Source of the DNA: SZUA-430 sp031413635
Lineage (GTDB): Bacteria; Pseudomonadota; Alphaproteobacteria; Micropepsales; Micropepsaceae
Assembly (NCBI GenBank): GCA_031413635.1
Contig: JANOFM010000032.1
Span: 7,369-71,368, forward strand
Direction: 5' to 3'
DNA length: 64,000 bases
Of this stretch, positions 1 through 9,513 are shown piece by piece. The notes beneath the pieces were generated by a model. It was not told where the DNA came from and did no database searches. It was given only the letters and a program-made list of their open reading frames with translations. Both the position numbers and the translations under genes were made by a program. Each line of letters begins with the position of its first letter. Position 1 is the stretch's first letter.

Positions 1-1
1 T

Positions 2-430
2 ATCCATTGTCTGGTGGCCTACGTGGATGGAACCGTCCTTGCGCAATTGGGAAGCCCGGATATGCGTACGCCGATCGCCTATGCCCTTGGCTATCCTGAC
101 AGGGTTGCCGCCCCGACCGCGCGCCTTAACCTTGCAAGGTTGGGACAGTTGACCTTCGAGGAGCCCGACCTCGACCGATTCCCCTGTCTTGCCCTGGCAC
201 AGCGCGCTTTGGGGACGCTGGGCAGTGCCCCGACGATCCTAAACGCGGCCAATGAGGTCGCAGTGGAGGCATTCCTGGCCGGACGGATTGGCTTTTCTGC
301 TATTGCGCGCATTGTCGAGACGGCGCTGGACACCTGCGAGTCGAGCGGCAGGGCGCCGGAGACGATCGAAGAGGCCCTCGCGCTCGATGCGTCGGCAAGG
401 TCCTGCACGGCAAGGCTCCTGCCGAACTGA
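2..430 (+). CDS. dxr: 1-deoxy-D-xylulose 5-phosphate reductoisomerase, C-terminal part
   Basis: This is the 3' end of dxr, cut by the window edge; the reading frame is open from base 2. The enzyme makes 2-C-methyl-D-erythritol 4-phosphate, the committed step of non-mevalonate isoprenoid synthesis, in the cytoplasm. The visible 142 residues begin within the conserved catalytic segment (IHCLVAYVDG, then LAQLGSPDMRTPIAYAL) and run through the C-terminal helical domain with the NAANEVAVEAFL motif. It lies 54 bp upstream of rseP on the same strand, the usual alphaproteobacterial order. The pathway continues at ispDF near 59 kb in this window. Confidence 0.95.
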   Translation: MHCLVAYVDGTVLAQLGSPDMRTPIAYALGYPDRVAAPTARLNLARLGQLTFEEPDLDRFPCLALAQRALGTLGSAPTILNAANEVAVEAFLAGRIGFSAIARIVETALDTCESSGRAPETIEEALALDASARSCTARLLPN

Positions 431-484
431 AGACGATATCGTAAAAAAAATCAGAAACTCAACAGGAAACCCAGGAACAAAGCG

Positions 485-1942
485 ATGGATCTGCCGACGA
501 CATTTCTGGGTTGGGCCTATTTGATCGGCGTCGGCGGACTTGGCTTCGTCTTCGTCATCACGCTGGTCGTCTTCGTCCACGAGCTCGGGCACTTTTTGGC
601 TGCCAGATATTTCGGCGTCCGCGTCGAGAGTTTCTCGATCGGATTCGGCCGCGCAATCGTCGGCTTCACCGATCGCCACGGCACTTATTGGAAAGTCGGT
701 TGGCTGCCGCTCGGCGGCTATGTAAAATTCTGGGGCGATGATGGTGTTTCAAGCGCACCCGATCACGAAAAAGTCGATCGCGCCACCGCTGCGGAGCGCG
801 CAGGCTCCTTCCATCACAAACCGCTCTATCAGAAGGCGATAGTGGCTCTGGGTGGACCGGTCGCGAATTTCATCCTGGCCATCGTGATTTTGGCAAGTCT
901 TTTCCTAATCTACGGGACGGTCGCCATATCCCCTCAAATTGGGGCAATAAGGGCCGACACGCCAGCGGCGGAAGCGGGCTTCCAAGTCGGGGACACGGTG
1001 CTCAGCATAAACGGGCAGCCCATCACCGAGTTCGAGGGCATTGTTCGCGTCGTCACGGTCGCAAATGACAGCGCGCTCGATTTTCGCGTCATGCGAGGCG
1101 GCCAAGAATTGACCATCCGCGTGACGCCCCGCGCCATTCAAAAGGAGGATGTGCTCGGCAACAAGATCATGGATCCTGGCATCGGCATCTCTCCGGTGCG
1201 TCCGGGAGAAGTCGCAAATATCGTCCCGGGATCTCCCGCCGAAATCGCGAGTCTCAAAGTCGGCGACATCGTGATTGGCGTGAACGATTTGCCCGTCCAG
1301 TCGCTCTCCGATATTTCCAAGGCGATGACCGAGGCTAACGCCCGTCCAGTGAAATTCACGATTGTACGCGAGCAGCAAGACGAAAAAACCAAAAAGAGCG
1401 AACGCACGAAGCTGGATATTCAGCTGACGCCGTTGACGGTCAGCAGCCCCGATTCGGACCCGGACGACGTTGTTCTGAAGGCCGCAGGATTTGGCGTGAC
1501 CGTCAAAGGATCGCCGAAAACTGAAATATTGGTCACGCTGGGACCGATTCAGGCCTTCGTGAAGGCCGTCGACACCGTTCGATTTATCGTAGTTAAAACG
1601 TTGTCATTTATCGGCCAGCTGTTGATGGGCACCGGGGACTATCAGCAGTTGTCCGGACCGATAGGAATCGCCTCGGTTTCCGGCCAGATTCTCGTTTATT
1701 TCGGTATTGTAACGCTCATCAACCTGGCGGCGGTGTTGTCCGTTAGCATCGGTTTACTTAATCTTTTTCCCATCCCGATGCTCGACGGGGGACATCTCCT
1801 GTACTATGGCATAGAAGCTGTACGTGGGCGTCCTTTGGGGGAACGCGCGCAGGAGCTTGGGTTTCGGATTGGCTTTGCACTCGTGATCAGCCTGATGCTG
1901 TTTGCAACGTGGAACGACATTACAAAACTTTTGGTTTCTTAA
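485..1942 (+). CDS. rseP: RIP zinc metalloprotease RseP (site-2 protease)
   Basis: Inner-membrane M50 protease that cleaves transmembrane segments of anti-sigma factors and spent signal peptides. The protein has 485 residues. The zinc motif HELGH is at residues 32-36 in the first membrane segment, and the third-ligand motif LDG is at about 433-435 (PMLDGGHLL) in a C-terminal membrane segment. Two PDZ domains lie between them (about 135-210 and 225-310, with GSPAEIASLKVGD typical of the second). The start at 485 has AGGA upstream. It sits between dxr and bamA, the conserved envelope-stress neighbourhood. Confidence 0.95.
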   Translation: MDLPTTFLGWAYLIGVGGLGFVFVITLVVFVHELGHFLAARYFGVRVESFSIGFGRAIVGFTDRHGTYWKVGWLPLGGYVKFWGDDGVSSAPDHEKVDRATAAERAGSFHHKPLYQKAIVALGGPVANFILAIVILASLFLIYGTVAISPQIGAIRADTPAAEAGFQVGDTVLSINGQPITEFEGIVRVVTVANDSALDFRVMRGGQELTIRVTPRAIQKEDVLGNKIMDPGIGISPVRPGEVANIVPGSPAEIASLKVGDIVIGVNDLPVQSLSDISKAMTEANARPVKFTIVREQQDEKTKKSERTKLDIQLTPLTVSSPDSDPDDVVLKAAGFGVTVKGSPKTEILVTLGPIQAFVKAVDTVRFIVVKTLSFIGQLLMGTGDYQQLSGPIGIASVSGQILVYFGIVTLINLAAVLSVSIGLLNLFPIPMLDGGHLLYYGIEAVRGRPLGERAQELGFRIGFALVISLMLFATWNDITKLLVS

Positions 1943-2028
1943 ATTCGAACGCAATACGACTGACCACCGACGACGAATCTGATTAAGTGCTTGCAGTAAC
2001 AGTTATGGCGGCCGCGGGGCGTGATCGA

Positions 2029-4338
2029 ATGATAAGAATACTGGGAACGGCGTTGGCGTTGTGTGTGGCCGCGTTTATCGGCGCCACGGCTGCGTTCGCT
2101 CAGCAGGCTGACGGCCCAACGGTTCAGCGCATCAACGTCGAAGGAAATCAGCGGATCGAGGAATCGACCGTCCTGTCGTACATGGTCCTTCGCGAAGGCC
2201 AGGCATATTCCCAGCAACAAGTTGATCAGTCGTTAAAGACGCTCTACGGCACCGGCCTGTTCGCCGACGTGCAGATCCTTCAATCGAACGGCACCGTCAC
2301 CGTGAAGGTGGTCGAAAATCCGATCATCAATCGCATCGCCTTCGAAGGAAATTCGAAGGTCTCGCAAAAGACGCTCGACGACGAAGTTCAGTTGAAGCCG
2401 CGCATGGTGTTCACGCGCTCGAAGGTTCAATCCGACGTTCAGCGCATCATCGAAATTTATCGCCGCTCGGGCCGCTTCGCCGCGCAGGTCGAACCCAAGA
2501 CCGTTCAACTCGCGCAGAATCGCGTCGACCTCGTCTTCGAAATCAACGAGGGCCCCACCACGGGCGTCAGCCGAATCATCTTCATCGGCAACAAGGAATT
2601 CAGCGACGGCACGCTGCGCGACAAGATCGCGACCGGCGAATCGATTTGGTGGAATTTCCTTCAGTCGAACGACAACTACGACCCCGACCGCCTGACCTTC
2701 GACCGCGAGCAGCTGCGCCGATACTACCTGTCGCAGGGTTATGCCGACTTCCGCGTCATTTCGGCGGTAGCGGAACTGGCGCCCGACCGCAGCGGCTTCT
2801 ACATCACCTTCACGATCGAAGAGGGCGAGAAGTACAATTTCGGCAAAGTCGAAATCGACACGAAGCTTAAGGATATTCAGCTGGGCGATTTGCAGGAGCT
2901 GATTCGCTTCTCGGGCGGCGAGCAGTACAACGCCGAAATGATCGACAAGAGCGTCGATGCCTTGACATTGGCTGCAGGCACGAAGGGTTATGCCTTCGTC
3001 GATATCCGCCCGCGCGTCAGGCGCAACAAGGACGATCGTACCGTCGATGTCGTCTTCAAGATCGAAGAAGGCCCGCGCGTTTATATCGAGCGCATCAACA
3101 TCGTCGGCAACACGCGCACGCTGGACAAGGTCATTCGCCGCGAAGTCCGCTTGGTCGAAGGCGACGCGTTCAACCGCGTCCTGATCAATCGCTCGCGCTC
3201 GCGCATCCGCGGCCTCGGCTTCTTCAAGAAAGTAGAAATCACTGAAGAACCGGGCGGTTCGAACGATCGCACCGTGCTGAACGTCGAAGTGGAAGAGCAA
3301 TCCACCGGCGAATTCTCGGTCAGTGCCGGATTCTCCTCCGCCGACAACATCGTCGGCGCCGTCAGCCTTACCGAAAAAAATCTTCTTGGCCGCGGCCAAT
3401 TCCTTCGCCTTCAGGTTTCGATCTCGAGCATCCGCCAGCAAGTCGACTTGCGTTTCACCGAGCCGTACTTCCTCGATCGCAACATGCAAGCCGGCTTCGA
3501 CCTCTACAACACGCATTCGACCTACGACGAGTCGTTCTACGAATCGGACATCAAGGGCGTGGGCTTGCGCCTCGGCTTTCCGCTATCCGAGTACGGACGG
3601 CTCGGGCTGCGCTACACGCTGCGCCAGGACGACATTCGCAACAACAATCCCCTCCTCACGCCTGCGGAAAAGGAATTCTTGCAATCGAATGGCGTGACGC
3701 TGCTCTCGCTGGTCGGTTTCACCTACGCTTACGATGAGAAAGACGATCCGATCGAACCGAAGAACGGCTTCGATTTCCTTCTCAGTGGCGATGTGTCCGG
3801 CCTTGGCGGCGACAAAAGTTACGTCAAGACCGAACTCAGCACGAACTGGTACAAGCGCCTTTGGTTCGACGAGTTGGTACTCAATGTCGCAGCGAGCGCC
3901 GGCTATATCGTGGCATACGGCGACGAAGTTCTGGAAATCAACGATCGCTTCTTCAAGGGCGGAGGCTCTTTCCGTGGATTCAAGACATCCGGTCTTGGCC
4001 CCCGCGAAACCGTGTCCGGCAACGACGTTTCGGTGGGTGGAGAGGCATTCGCAATTGGCACGGTGGAACTCCGTTTCCCGAACTTCCTGCCTGAGGAATT
4101 GGGTATTAAGACCAGCGTATTTAGTGACTTCGGAACGGTGGGCATCGTGTCCGATAAGCCGGCTTGTACGGTTACGCTTTGCATCGAGGACGAACTGGCT
4201 CTGCGCGCTTCCGCCGGCGTCAGCGTTTATTGGAATTCGCCTTTCGGTCCGGTCCGCCTTGATTTCTCCCAGATTTTGAACAAAGAAGACTACGACCAAA
4301 CCGAGTCTTTCCGCTTTAGCGCGGGAACGAAGTTTTAG
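2029..4338 (+). CDS. bamA: Outer membrane protein assembly factor BamA
   Basis: Essential Omp85 barrel that inserts beta-barrel proteins into the outer membrane. I chose the ATG at 2029 because it begins a clean signal peptide (MIRILGTALALCVAAF, cleavage near AFA/QQ); the frame is open further upstream to a GTG at 1987, which would bury the signal. The mature protein has five POTRA domains (about residues 25-420) followed by a C-terminal barrel with the GGxxSFRGF-type motif (FKGGGSFRGFKTSGLGPR) near residue 645. It ends in an aromatic residue (GTKF), as outer-membrane barrels do. Length 769 residues is normal. Skp follows 24 bp downstream. Confidence 0.96.
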   Translation: MIRILGTALALCVAAFIGATAAFAQQADGPTVQRINVEGNQRIEESTVLSYMVLREGQAYSQQQVDQSLKTLYGTGLFADVQILQSNGTVTVKVVENPIINRIAFEGNSKVSQKTLDDEVQLKPRMVFTRSKVQSDVQRIIEIYRRSGRFAAQVEPKTVQLAQNRVDLVFEINEGPTTGVSRIIFIGNKEFSDGTLRDKIATGESIWWNFLQSNDNYDPDRLTFDREQLRRYYLSQGYADFRVISAVAELAPDRSGFYITFTIEEGEKYNFGKVEIDTKLKDIQLGDLQELIRFSGGEQYNAEMIDKSVDALTLAAGTKGYAFVDIRPRVRRNKDDRTVDVVFKIEEGPRVYIERINIVGNTRTLDKVIRREVRLVEGDAFNRVLINRSRSRIRGLGFFKKVEITEEPGGSNDRTVLNVEVEEQSTGEFSVSAGFSSADNIVGAVSLTEKNLLGRGQFLRLQVSISSIRQQVDLRFTEPYFLDRNMQAGFDLYNTHSTYDESFYESDIKGVGLRLGFPLSEYGRLGLRYTLRQDDIRNNNPLLTPAEKEFLQSNGVTLLSLVGFTYAYDEKDDPIEPKNGFDFLLSGDVSGLGGDKSYVKTELSTNWYKRLWFDELVLNVAASAGYIVAYGDEVLEINDRFFKGGGSFRGFKTSGLGPRETVSGNDVSVGGEAFAIGTVELRFPNFLPEELGIKTSVFSDFGTVGIVSDKPACTVTLCIEDELALRASAGVSVYWNSPFGPVRLDFSQILNKEDYDQTESFRFSAGTKF

Positions 4339-4362
4339 TTTCGCTCCAGGAGTTACAATCAC

Positions 4363-5019
4363 ATGAAGACGACAAAGGCCCTTTGGGCCGTTGCCGCGTT
4401 CGCGGCAGCAACGTTCACGTTCACCACGATCGCCAATTCGCAACCCGTGCCGCCAAAGCCGGCGGCAGCAACGGCGGCAAAACCCGCAACCGGCCGCGCA
4501 CCGGCAGCGATCATCCTCTTCCTCGACCGCGGCACGGTTCTTCGCCAGTCGGCCGTGGGCAAGGGCATGTACGCCCAGGTCGAAGCGCTGGCCAAAAAAA
4601 TGGAAACCGACTTCGCGCCGGAGAACAAAAAGCTCCAAGCCGACGTTCAAGCTCTCCAGAGCCAGGCCCCCGTCCTTTCGCCGGAAGTCCGCCAGCAGAA
4701 GGTCAAGGAACTCGAGGCGCGCCGCCAGGCCTTCCAGAAGAAGGTCCAAGATCGCCAAGCAGCGATCCAAGCCGGTTTGGCGAACTCGCGCACGACCGTC
4801 GAAAAAGCCCTGGGCCCGATCCTCGAGAAGATCATGCTTGAGCGTAGCGCCAATTTGCTGCTCGACCGCGGTCTCGTCGTTCTCGGCGCCACGGATCTCG
4901 ACATCACGCAGACCGTGATTGGACGTCTGAATACGTCGCTCCCGAAAGTCACCGTCACGCCGGTCGCTCCCAAGGCCGTAGCGTCTCCGAAGCCGGGCGC
5001 AGCTAAGCCGCCGGGCTAG
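4363..5019 (+). CDS. skp: OmpH/Skp-family periplasmic chaperone
   Basis: Periplasmic holdase for unfolded outer-membrane proteins passing to BamA. 218 residues: an N-terminal signal peptide (about 1-26, ending near TIANS), a short Ala/Pro spacer, then the OmpH domain with a charged coiled-coil region (about 70-150) that forms the tentacles, and a conserved LLLDRGLVVLGATDLDIT segment. The C-terminal tail is Pro/Ala/Lys-rich. AGGAG lies about 10 bases before the start. It follows bamA directly and is probably cotranscribed; a hairpin with a T-rich tail after it may weaken read-through into lpxD. Confidence 0.9.
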   Translation: MKTTKALWAVAAFAAATFTFTTIANSQPVPPKPAAATAAKPATGRAPAAIILFLDRGTVLRQSAVGKGMYAQVEALAKKMETDFAPENKKLQADVQALQSQAPVLSPEVRQQKVKELEARRQAFQKKVQDRQAAIQAGLANSRTTVEKALGPILEKIMLERSANLLLDRGLVVLGATDLDITQTVIGRLNTSLPKVTVTPVAPKAVASPKPGAAKPPG

Positions 5020-5089
5020 TAACCCGTCATTCGAACTTTGGGGGCGCGAAGACGGCGCTCTTGAATTTCGGGCGATCCAAGCCGATAGA

Positions 5090-5123
5090 GGATCGGGCAA
5101 CCAGGCCCGGTCCTTTCTCTATT
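5090..5123 (+). terminator. Hairpin with T-rich tail between skp and lpxD
   Basis: A 9-bp stem (GGATCGGGC at 5090-5098 pairing with GCCCGGTCC at 5105-5113, one G-T pair) with a 6-base loop, followed by TTTCTCTATT. The interrupted T-run suggests a weak or partial intrinsic terminator, which would lower lpx expression relative to bamA-skp rather than end the operon. Inference from structure only. Confidence 0.5.
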
Positions 5124-5130
5124 ATGAGCC

Positions 5131-6183
5131 ATGGCCGACTCAAGATTTTATGACAACTCGGGCGCGTTGACGCTCGCTCGCATTGCCGAAATCACCGACA
5201 GCCGCATTGCAAGCGGCGCGAGCGGCAAACTCATTTGCGACGTCGCGGCTCTCGACGACGCCCGCGCCGATCAACTCTCATATTGCGAAGGCGCCAAATT
5301 CAAAGGCGCGCTGCAACGCGCGCGCGCCGGGGCCGTCTTGGTCCCCGAAGCCATGGCGGCATTTGTGCCCGCATCTTCCGCAGCCCTGATCTGCGCGCAC
5401 CCGGCGCTCGGCATGGCCAAAGTCGCTCACGCTTTCTATCGGAACCCCAGCCTGTTCTGGCCAAAGGAAAGACCGCCCGTTCATCCCATCGCCCCAAGCG
5501 CGCGGGTGGGTGAGGGGACCATCGTCACGCCCAACGTCTTCATCGGTGAAGATGTCGAAATCGGCGACAACTGCATAATTTCGTTCGGTGCCGTAATCGG
5601 ACGCGGCGTAAAAATCGGTCATAACGCGTCGATCGGCCCTCATGTCTCGATCAGTCATGCGCTCATCGGCGACCGCTGCGTCATTCACGGCGGCACCCGC
5701 ATCGGCCAAGACGGATACGGCTATATCGGCGGACCCAGCGGCCACTTCAAAATCCCCCAACTCGGACGAGTCATTGTCCAAGACGACGTCGAAATTGGCG
5801 CAAACACGGCGATCGATCGCGGCGCATTCGGCGACACGATTATCGGCGAAGGCACCAAAATTGATAATCTCGTGCAGTTGGGGCACAACACGCGCATTGG
5901 CCGCCGCTGCATCATCGTGGCGCAGGTTGGGTTCTCCGGCAGCATCACGCTGGGCGACCTGGTCGTCCTTGGCGGACAAGTGGGCATTGCCGATCACGTG
6001 ACGATCGGCGCGGGCTCCACGATTGCGGCCAAGGCAGGCGTCACGCGCTCGCTCGACGGCGGACAAATTTATGGAGGCTTTCCGGCGAAACCGGTAAAAC
6101 AATGGCGGCGCGAAGTCGGCGCGGTGTCCCGGCTCGCAAAAGGAAAACGGACGAAGGATGAGCGTGACGCAGATCAAGACTGA
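5131..6183 (+). CDS. lpxD: UDP-3-O-acylglucosamine N-acyltransferase LpxD
   Basis: Third acylation step of lipid A synthesis, adding a 3-hydroxyacyl chain from ACP to the 2-amine of UDP-3-O-acylglucosamine. 350 residues: an N-terminal uridine-binding domain (about 1-105) and a left-handed beta-helix of hexapeptide repeats (about 110-320). The catalytic His is in LVQLGHNTRIG. The C-terminus is short and charged. Its 3' end overlaps fabZ by 26 bases, so the two are translationally linked. The ATG at 5131 has a poor ribosome site; an out-of-frame ATG precedes it at 5124. Confidence 0.95.
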   Translation: MADSRFYDNSGALTLARIAEITDSRIASGASGKLICDVAALDDARADQLSYCEGAKFKGALQRARAGAVLVPEAMAAFVPASSAALICAHPALGMAKVAHAFYRNPSLFWPKERPPVHPIAPSARVGEGTIVTPNVFIGEDVEIGDNCIISFGAVIGRGVKIGHNASIGPHVSISHALIGDRCVIHGGTRIGQDGYGYIGGPSGHFKIPQLGRVIVQDDVEIGANTAIDRGAFGDTIIGEGTKIDNLVQLGHNTRIGRRCIIVAQVGFSGSITLGDLVVLGGQVGIADHVTIGAGSTIAAKAGVTRSLDGGQIYGGFPAKPVKQWRREVGAVSRLAKGKRTKDERDADQD

Positions 6184-6652
6184 TCTCGAAACCGCGGACG
6201 TCAAGCGGTTGATGGAGCTCATCCCGCATCGCGCGCCGATGCTGATGATCGATCGAATGATCGACATCATCCCGAACGTCAGCGCAACGGGCGTCAGAGC
6301 CGTCTCGATCAGCGACCCGATTTTTGTCGGCCACTTCCCTGGCCACCCGATCATGCCGGGCGTGATGATCGTCGAAGCGATGGCCCAGACCGCCGGCGCC
6401 TTGATCATGCATTCGATGTCGACGACATCGAGCGACAAGCTCGTTTATTTCATGTCGATCGACCGTGCGCGCTTTCGCCGCCCGGTTGTGCCGGGCGACA
6501 TGCTGACGATCCCGGTCAAGCTGCTGCGCGCGCGAAGCCCGGTCTGGCGCTTTTCGGGTGAGGCCTACGTAGACGGCAAATTGTGCGCCGAAGCCGAATA
6601 TAGTGCGATGATCATGGACAAAAGCGGAAAGCCGGCAAACCTAAATGGCTAA
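6158..6652 (+). CDS. fabZ: 3-hydroxyacyl-[ACP] dehydratase FabZ
   Basis: Dehydrates 3-hydroxyacyl-ACP in fatty acid elongation, competing with LpxA and LpxD for the hydroxyacyl pool, which explains its place in the lpx operon. 164 residues with a single hot-dog fold; catalytic His59 and Glu73 lie in GHFPGHPIMPGVMIVEAMAQ. The start lies inside lpxD; GAAGG abuts the ATG, and a GTG two codons later (6164) is better spaced from it, so the exact start is uncertain by two residues. The 3' end overlaps lpxA by 8 bases. Confidence 0.95.
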   Translation: MSVTQIKTDLETADVKRLMELIPHRAPMLMIDRMIDIIPNVSATGVRAVSISDPIFVGHFPGHPIMPGVMIVEAMAQTAGALIMHSMSTTSSDKLVYFMSIDRARFRRPVVPGDMLTIPVKLLRARSPVWRFSGEAYVDGKLCAEAEYSAMIMDKSGKPANLNG

Positions 6653-7454
6653 AATACACTCAACCGCGGTCATCGACCCCGGCGCCACGATTCACCCCAC
6701 TGTCGACATCGGCCCGTTCTGCATCGTAGGACCAAGGGTGACGCTGGGCGCGAACGTGCGTCTGATCAACCACGTCTGCGTCGACGGGCGCACCACCATC
6801 GGCGCCGGGTCGGTGCTCTATCCGTTCGCCTCGCTCGGCCAGCCGCCGCAGGTGCTCGGCTATACGGGCGAAGACACCGAGCTCATCGTTGGTGAAAACA
6901 ACATCATCCGCGAACACATGACCATGAACCCCGGTACGCCCAAGGGCGGCGGCGTCACCCGCGTGGGCAACAACTGCATGTTCATGGCCGACAGCCACGT
7001 CGCGCACGACAGTCAGGTCGGCAGCAACTGCGTCTTTGCCAACAACGCCATGATCGGCGGGCATGTCGTCATCGAGGATTTTGTTTGGTTGGGCGGTGGC
7101 GCAGCCGTCCATCAATACAGCCGCATCGGCAAACATGCCTTCGTCGGCGGCATGGCGGGTCTTGAAGGCGACCTCATTCCTTACGGCTCGGTGATGGGCA
7201 ACCGCGCCTATCTGGCGGGTCTGAACCTGGTGGGCTTAAAGCGTCGCGGCTTTACCCGCGACCAAATCCACGAACTGCGCAACGCGTACCGCTTGCTGTT
7301 CGCGCAAGAAGGCACTTTTCAAGAACGCTTGGCCGACGTCTCCGAACTCTTCGCCAACAACGCCGAAGTGATGGAAATCGTCAATTTCGTGCGCGCCGGC
7401 GGCAATCGCCCGCTCTGCATGCCGAACCGCGAGACCCGCACCGAATCCGCGTGA
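6645..7454 (+). CDS. lpxA: Acyl-ACP--UDP-N-acetylglucosamine O-acyltransferase LpxA
   Basis: First step of lipid A synthesis: transfers 3-hydroxyacyl from ACP to the 3-OH of UDP-GlcNAc. 269 residues, the usual size. Hexapeptide-repeat beta-helix (about 1-190) followed by the C-terminal helical domain (DQIHELRNAYRLLF). The catalytic His is in ADSHVAHDSQVG. Translation is coupled on both sides: the start lies within the last codons of fabZ and the stop is shared with the GTG of lpxI. Confidence 0.96.
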   Translation: MAKIHSTAVIDPGATIHPTVDIGPFCIVGPRVTLGANVRLINHVCVDGRTTIGAGSVLYPFASLGQPPQVLGYTGEDTELIVGENNIIREHMTMNPGTPKGGGVTRVGNNCMFMADSHVAHDSQVGSNCVFANNAMIGGHVVIEDFVWLGGGAAVHQYSRIGKHAFVGGMAGLEGDLIPYGSVMGNRAYLAGLNLVGLKRRGFTRDQIHELRNAYRLLFAQEGTFQERLADVSELFANNAEVMEIVNFVRAGGNRPLCMPNRETRTESA

Positions 7455-8281
7455 CGACTGCGCTTGCGAAGCTCGGGATAATTGCGGGTGCCGGCGAATT
7501 GCCGCTGCAGATCGCCCATGCCTGCGTCAGGCGTTCGCGCGACTTCCACATCATCGCCATCGACGAATTTTCGCAGCCGGTGCCGCCGTCCCTCCCGCAC
7601 GCGCGCTTTAGGATCAGCAAGGTCGGCGCTTGCCTGCGCGAACTCAAGCGCGCCGGCTGCCGCGATGTCGTTTTTGCGGGAAAATTTTTGCGGCCCCATG
7701 GTCCCGTCAAACTAAGGCCCGATATGGGCGGCGTCGCCTTTCTCATCCGCTATCTCGGCGTCCTGCGGCGCAGCGATGATGGCCTTCATCGCGCCTTCGC
7801 GGACCTGATGTCCCGCAGCGGATTTCGCGTCGTCTCGCCGCTGGAAGCCCATCCTGATCTTGCGGCGAGACAGGGGTGCATCACCGCGCGTGAGCCGAGC
7901 GCCGAACACAAAGCCTCGTTTGCGGCAGCGCTGGCCCTCGCCAAAAAGCACGGGGCCAGCGACGAAGGTCAAGCGATCGTCGTGTCCGGCGGAACGATCG
8001 TCGCGCGCGAGGCTCGCGCCGGTACGGATGCCATGTTGGCGGCCTTGACCGCCGTGCAATCGAACGGTGCAATCCTAGTCAAAGCGATGAAACCCAAACA
8101 ACTCGTATCCATGGATCCGCCCGCGATCGGCGAAAGCACCGTGGTCAACGCCGCCAAAGCGGGCCTTGCCGGCATTTTGGTCGAGGCCGGGCACAGCGTG
8201 ATCGTCGACGAAGATCGCGTTCGCGCCCGCGGCGATGAGCTTGGCATATTCGTCTACGCCGACCGGATCGCCGACCAATGA
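7451..8281 (+). CDS. lpxI: UDP-2,3-diacylglucosamine pyrophosphatase LpxI
   Basis: Hydrolyses UDP-2,3-diacylglucosamine to lipid X. 276 residues, GTG start in a GTGA overlap with the lpxA stop. The LpxI N-domain is recognisable from LGIIAGAGELPLQIA and the C-domain from VKAMKPKQLVSMDPPAIG with a downstream GILVEAG. LpxI is the alphaproteobacterial replacement for the metal-dependent LpxH phosphoesterase, and its position between lpxA and lpxB supports the assignment. Confidence 0.93.
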   Translation: MTTALAKLGIIAGAGELPLQIAHACVRRSRDFHIIAIDEFSQPVPPSLPHARFRISKVGACLRELKRAGCRDVVFAGKFLRPHGPVKLRPDMGGVAFLIRYLGVLRRSDDGLHRAFADLMSRSGFRVVSPLEAHPDLAARQGCITAREPSAEHKASFAAALALAKKHGASDEGQAIVVSGGTIVAREARAGTDAMLAALTAVQSNGAILVKAMKPKQLVSMDPPAIGESTVVNAAKAGLAGILVEAGHSVIVDEDRVRARGDELGIFVYADRIADQ

Positions 8282-9513
8282 CAAACTCCGCCGCATCCCG
8301 CTCGCCCACCATCATGCTCGTCGCCGGAGAGCCGTCCGGCGACGCGTTGGGCGGCCAGTTGATCGAAGGACTAAAGGCACTCACCGGCGGCGACGTACGC
8401 ATCGTCGGCGTCGGAGGGCCGCTCATGCGTGCGGCGGGTCTTCAGAGCCTATTCTCGCTCGATGACACGTCGGTCATGGGCTTGCGCGAAGTCGCGCCGC
8501 GCGTGTTGCGTATTCTCGCCCGCGTCCGCCAGGCGGCCGACCTCGCGGTCAGGACGCGCCCCGACATCGCGGTGATGATCGACAGTCCCGACTTCACGCA
8601 CCGCGTCGCCAAACGCATCCGGCGCTTGGCGCCGGATCTGAAACTGGTCAGCTACGTAGCGCCGCAGGTTTGGGCCTCGCGTCCGGAACGAGCAAAGACG
8701 ATGGCCGAATACTTCGACCACGTTCTTTGCTTGCTGCCGTTCGAAGTCCCGTTCTTCGCGGACGCCGGCTTGAAGGCAACCTTCGTCGGGCACCCGGTCG
8801 TCGAACGCGCACCCGCAGCCGGCTTAGGACCGGGCTTTCGCGCACGTCATGGGCTCACGGCCGAGCAGCGCGTCCTCGCACTCTTGCCGGGAAGCAGGCT
8901 CAACGAAATCCGCTTTCTCTGGCCCATTTTTCGCGCCGCGGTCGAGCGCACCGAAGCCGCCGTCGGACCGCTGACGGTCGTCATCCCCACGGTACCCAAC
9001 GTCGCCGCGCGCGTGCGAAAGCTCGTCGCCGAATGGCCGCGGCCGGTGATAGTCGTCGAGGATCACGCCGAAAAATTCGCGGCATTCGAAGCAGCCGACG
9101 TGGCATTGGCCGCATCGGGCACGGTCTCGACCGAGTTGGCATTGTGCGCGACGCCGATGGTCATCGGCTATCGGGCCGGCGCGCTCACCGCGGCAATCGC
9201 GATGCGTCTCATTCGCGTCGAGTTCTTCACGCTCGTGAACCTGATCTTGAAGCGCAAGGCGATCCCTGAATTCTTGCAGAACGAATGTACGCCCGAGGCG
9301 CTTTCGGCCGAATTGATCCAACTGATAACGAGCCCATCGGCCCGCATCGCCCAAGTGACGGCATCGGCTTCGGCCATCAAGGCGCTGGGCTTGGGCGACG
9401 AGAAACCGAGCCTGCGCGCGGCGCGCGCGATCCTTGCCGTCATGCGCGAACCGAAGGCGCCGCCGCCAACGAAAAAGGCGGCGCCCGGAAGCGCCGCCTC
9501 GCCGAAAAAATGA
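8278..9513 (+). CDS. lpxB: Lipid-A-disaccharide synthase LpxB
   Basis: Joins lipid X and UDP-2,3-diacylglucosamine into the beta-1,6 disaccharide of lipid A; a GT19 glycosyltransferase at the inner membrane. 411 residues with the N-terminal GEPSGDALGGQL motif (about residues 16-27), VSYVAPQVWASRP and the C-terminal AASGTVSTELAL sugar-nucleotide motif. ATGA overlap with lpxI. The last 30 residues are Lys/Pro/Ala-rich, and the DNA there also encodes the terminator of the convergent gltA. Confidence 0.95.
   Translation: MTNSAASRSPTIMLVAGEPSGDALGGQLIEGLKALTGGDVRIVGVGGPLMRAAGLQSLFSLDDTSVMGLREVAPRVLRILARVRQAADLAVRTRPDIAVMIDSPDFTHRVAKRIRRLAPDLKLVSYVAPQVWASRPERAKTMAEYFDHVLCLLPFEVPFFADAGLKATFVGHPVVERAPAAGLGPGFRARHGLTAEQRVLALLPGSRLNEIRFLWPIFRAAVERTEAAVGPLTVVIPTVPNVAARVRKLVAEWPRPVIVVEDHAEKFAAFEAADVALAASGTVSTELALCATPMVIGYRAGALTAAIAMRLIRVEFFTLVNLILKRKAIPEFLQNECTPEALSAELIQLITSPSARIAQVTASASAIKALGLGDEKPSLRAARAILAVMREPKAPPPTKKAAPGSAASPKK
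9471..9498 (-). terminator. Intrinsic terminator of gltA, inside the lpxB 3' end
   Basis: On the minus strand: GGCGGCGC, loop TTCCGG, GCGCCGCC, then TTTTTC. A perfect 8-bp GC-rich stem with a 6-base loop and a U-run is a classic Rho-independent terminator for gltA, whose stop is at 9523. It lies wholly within lpxB codons (plus strand stem 9477-9484 and 9491-9498). Confidence 0.8.
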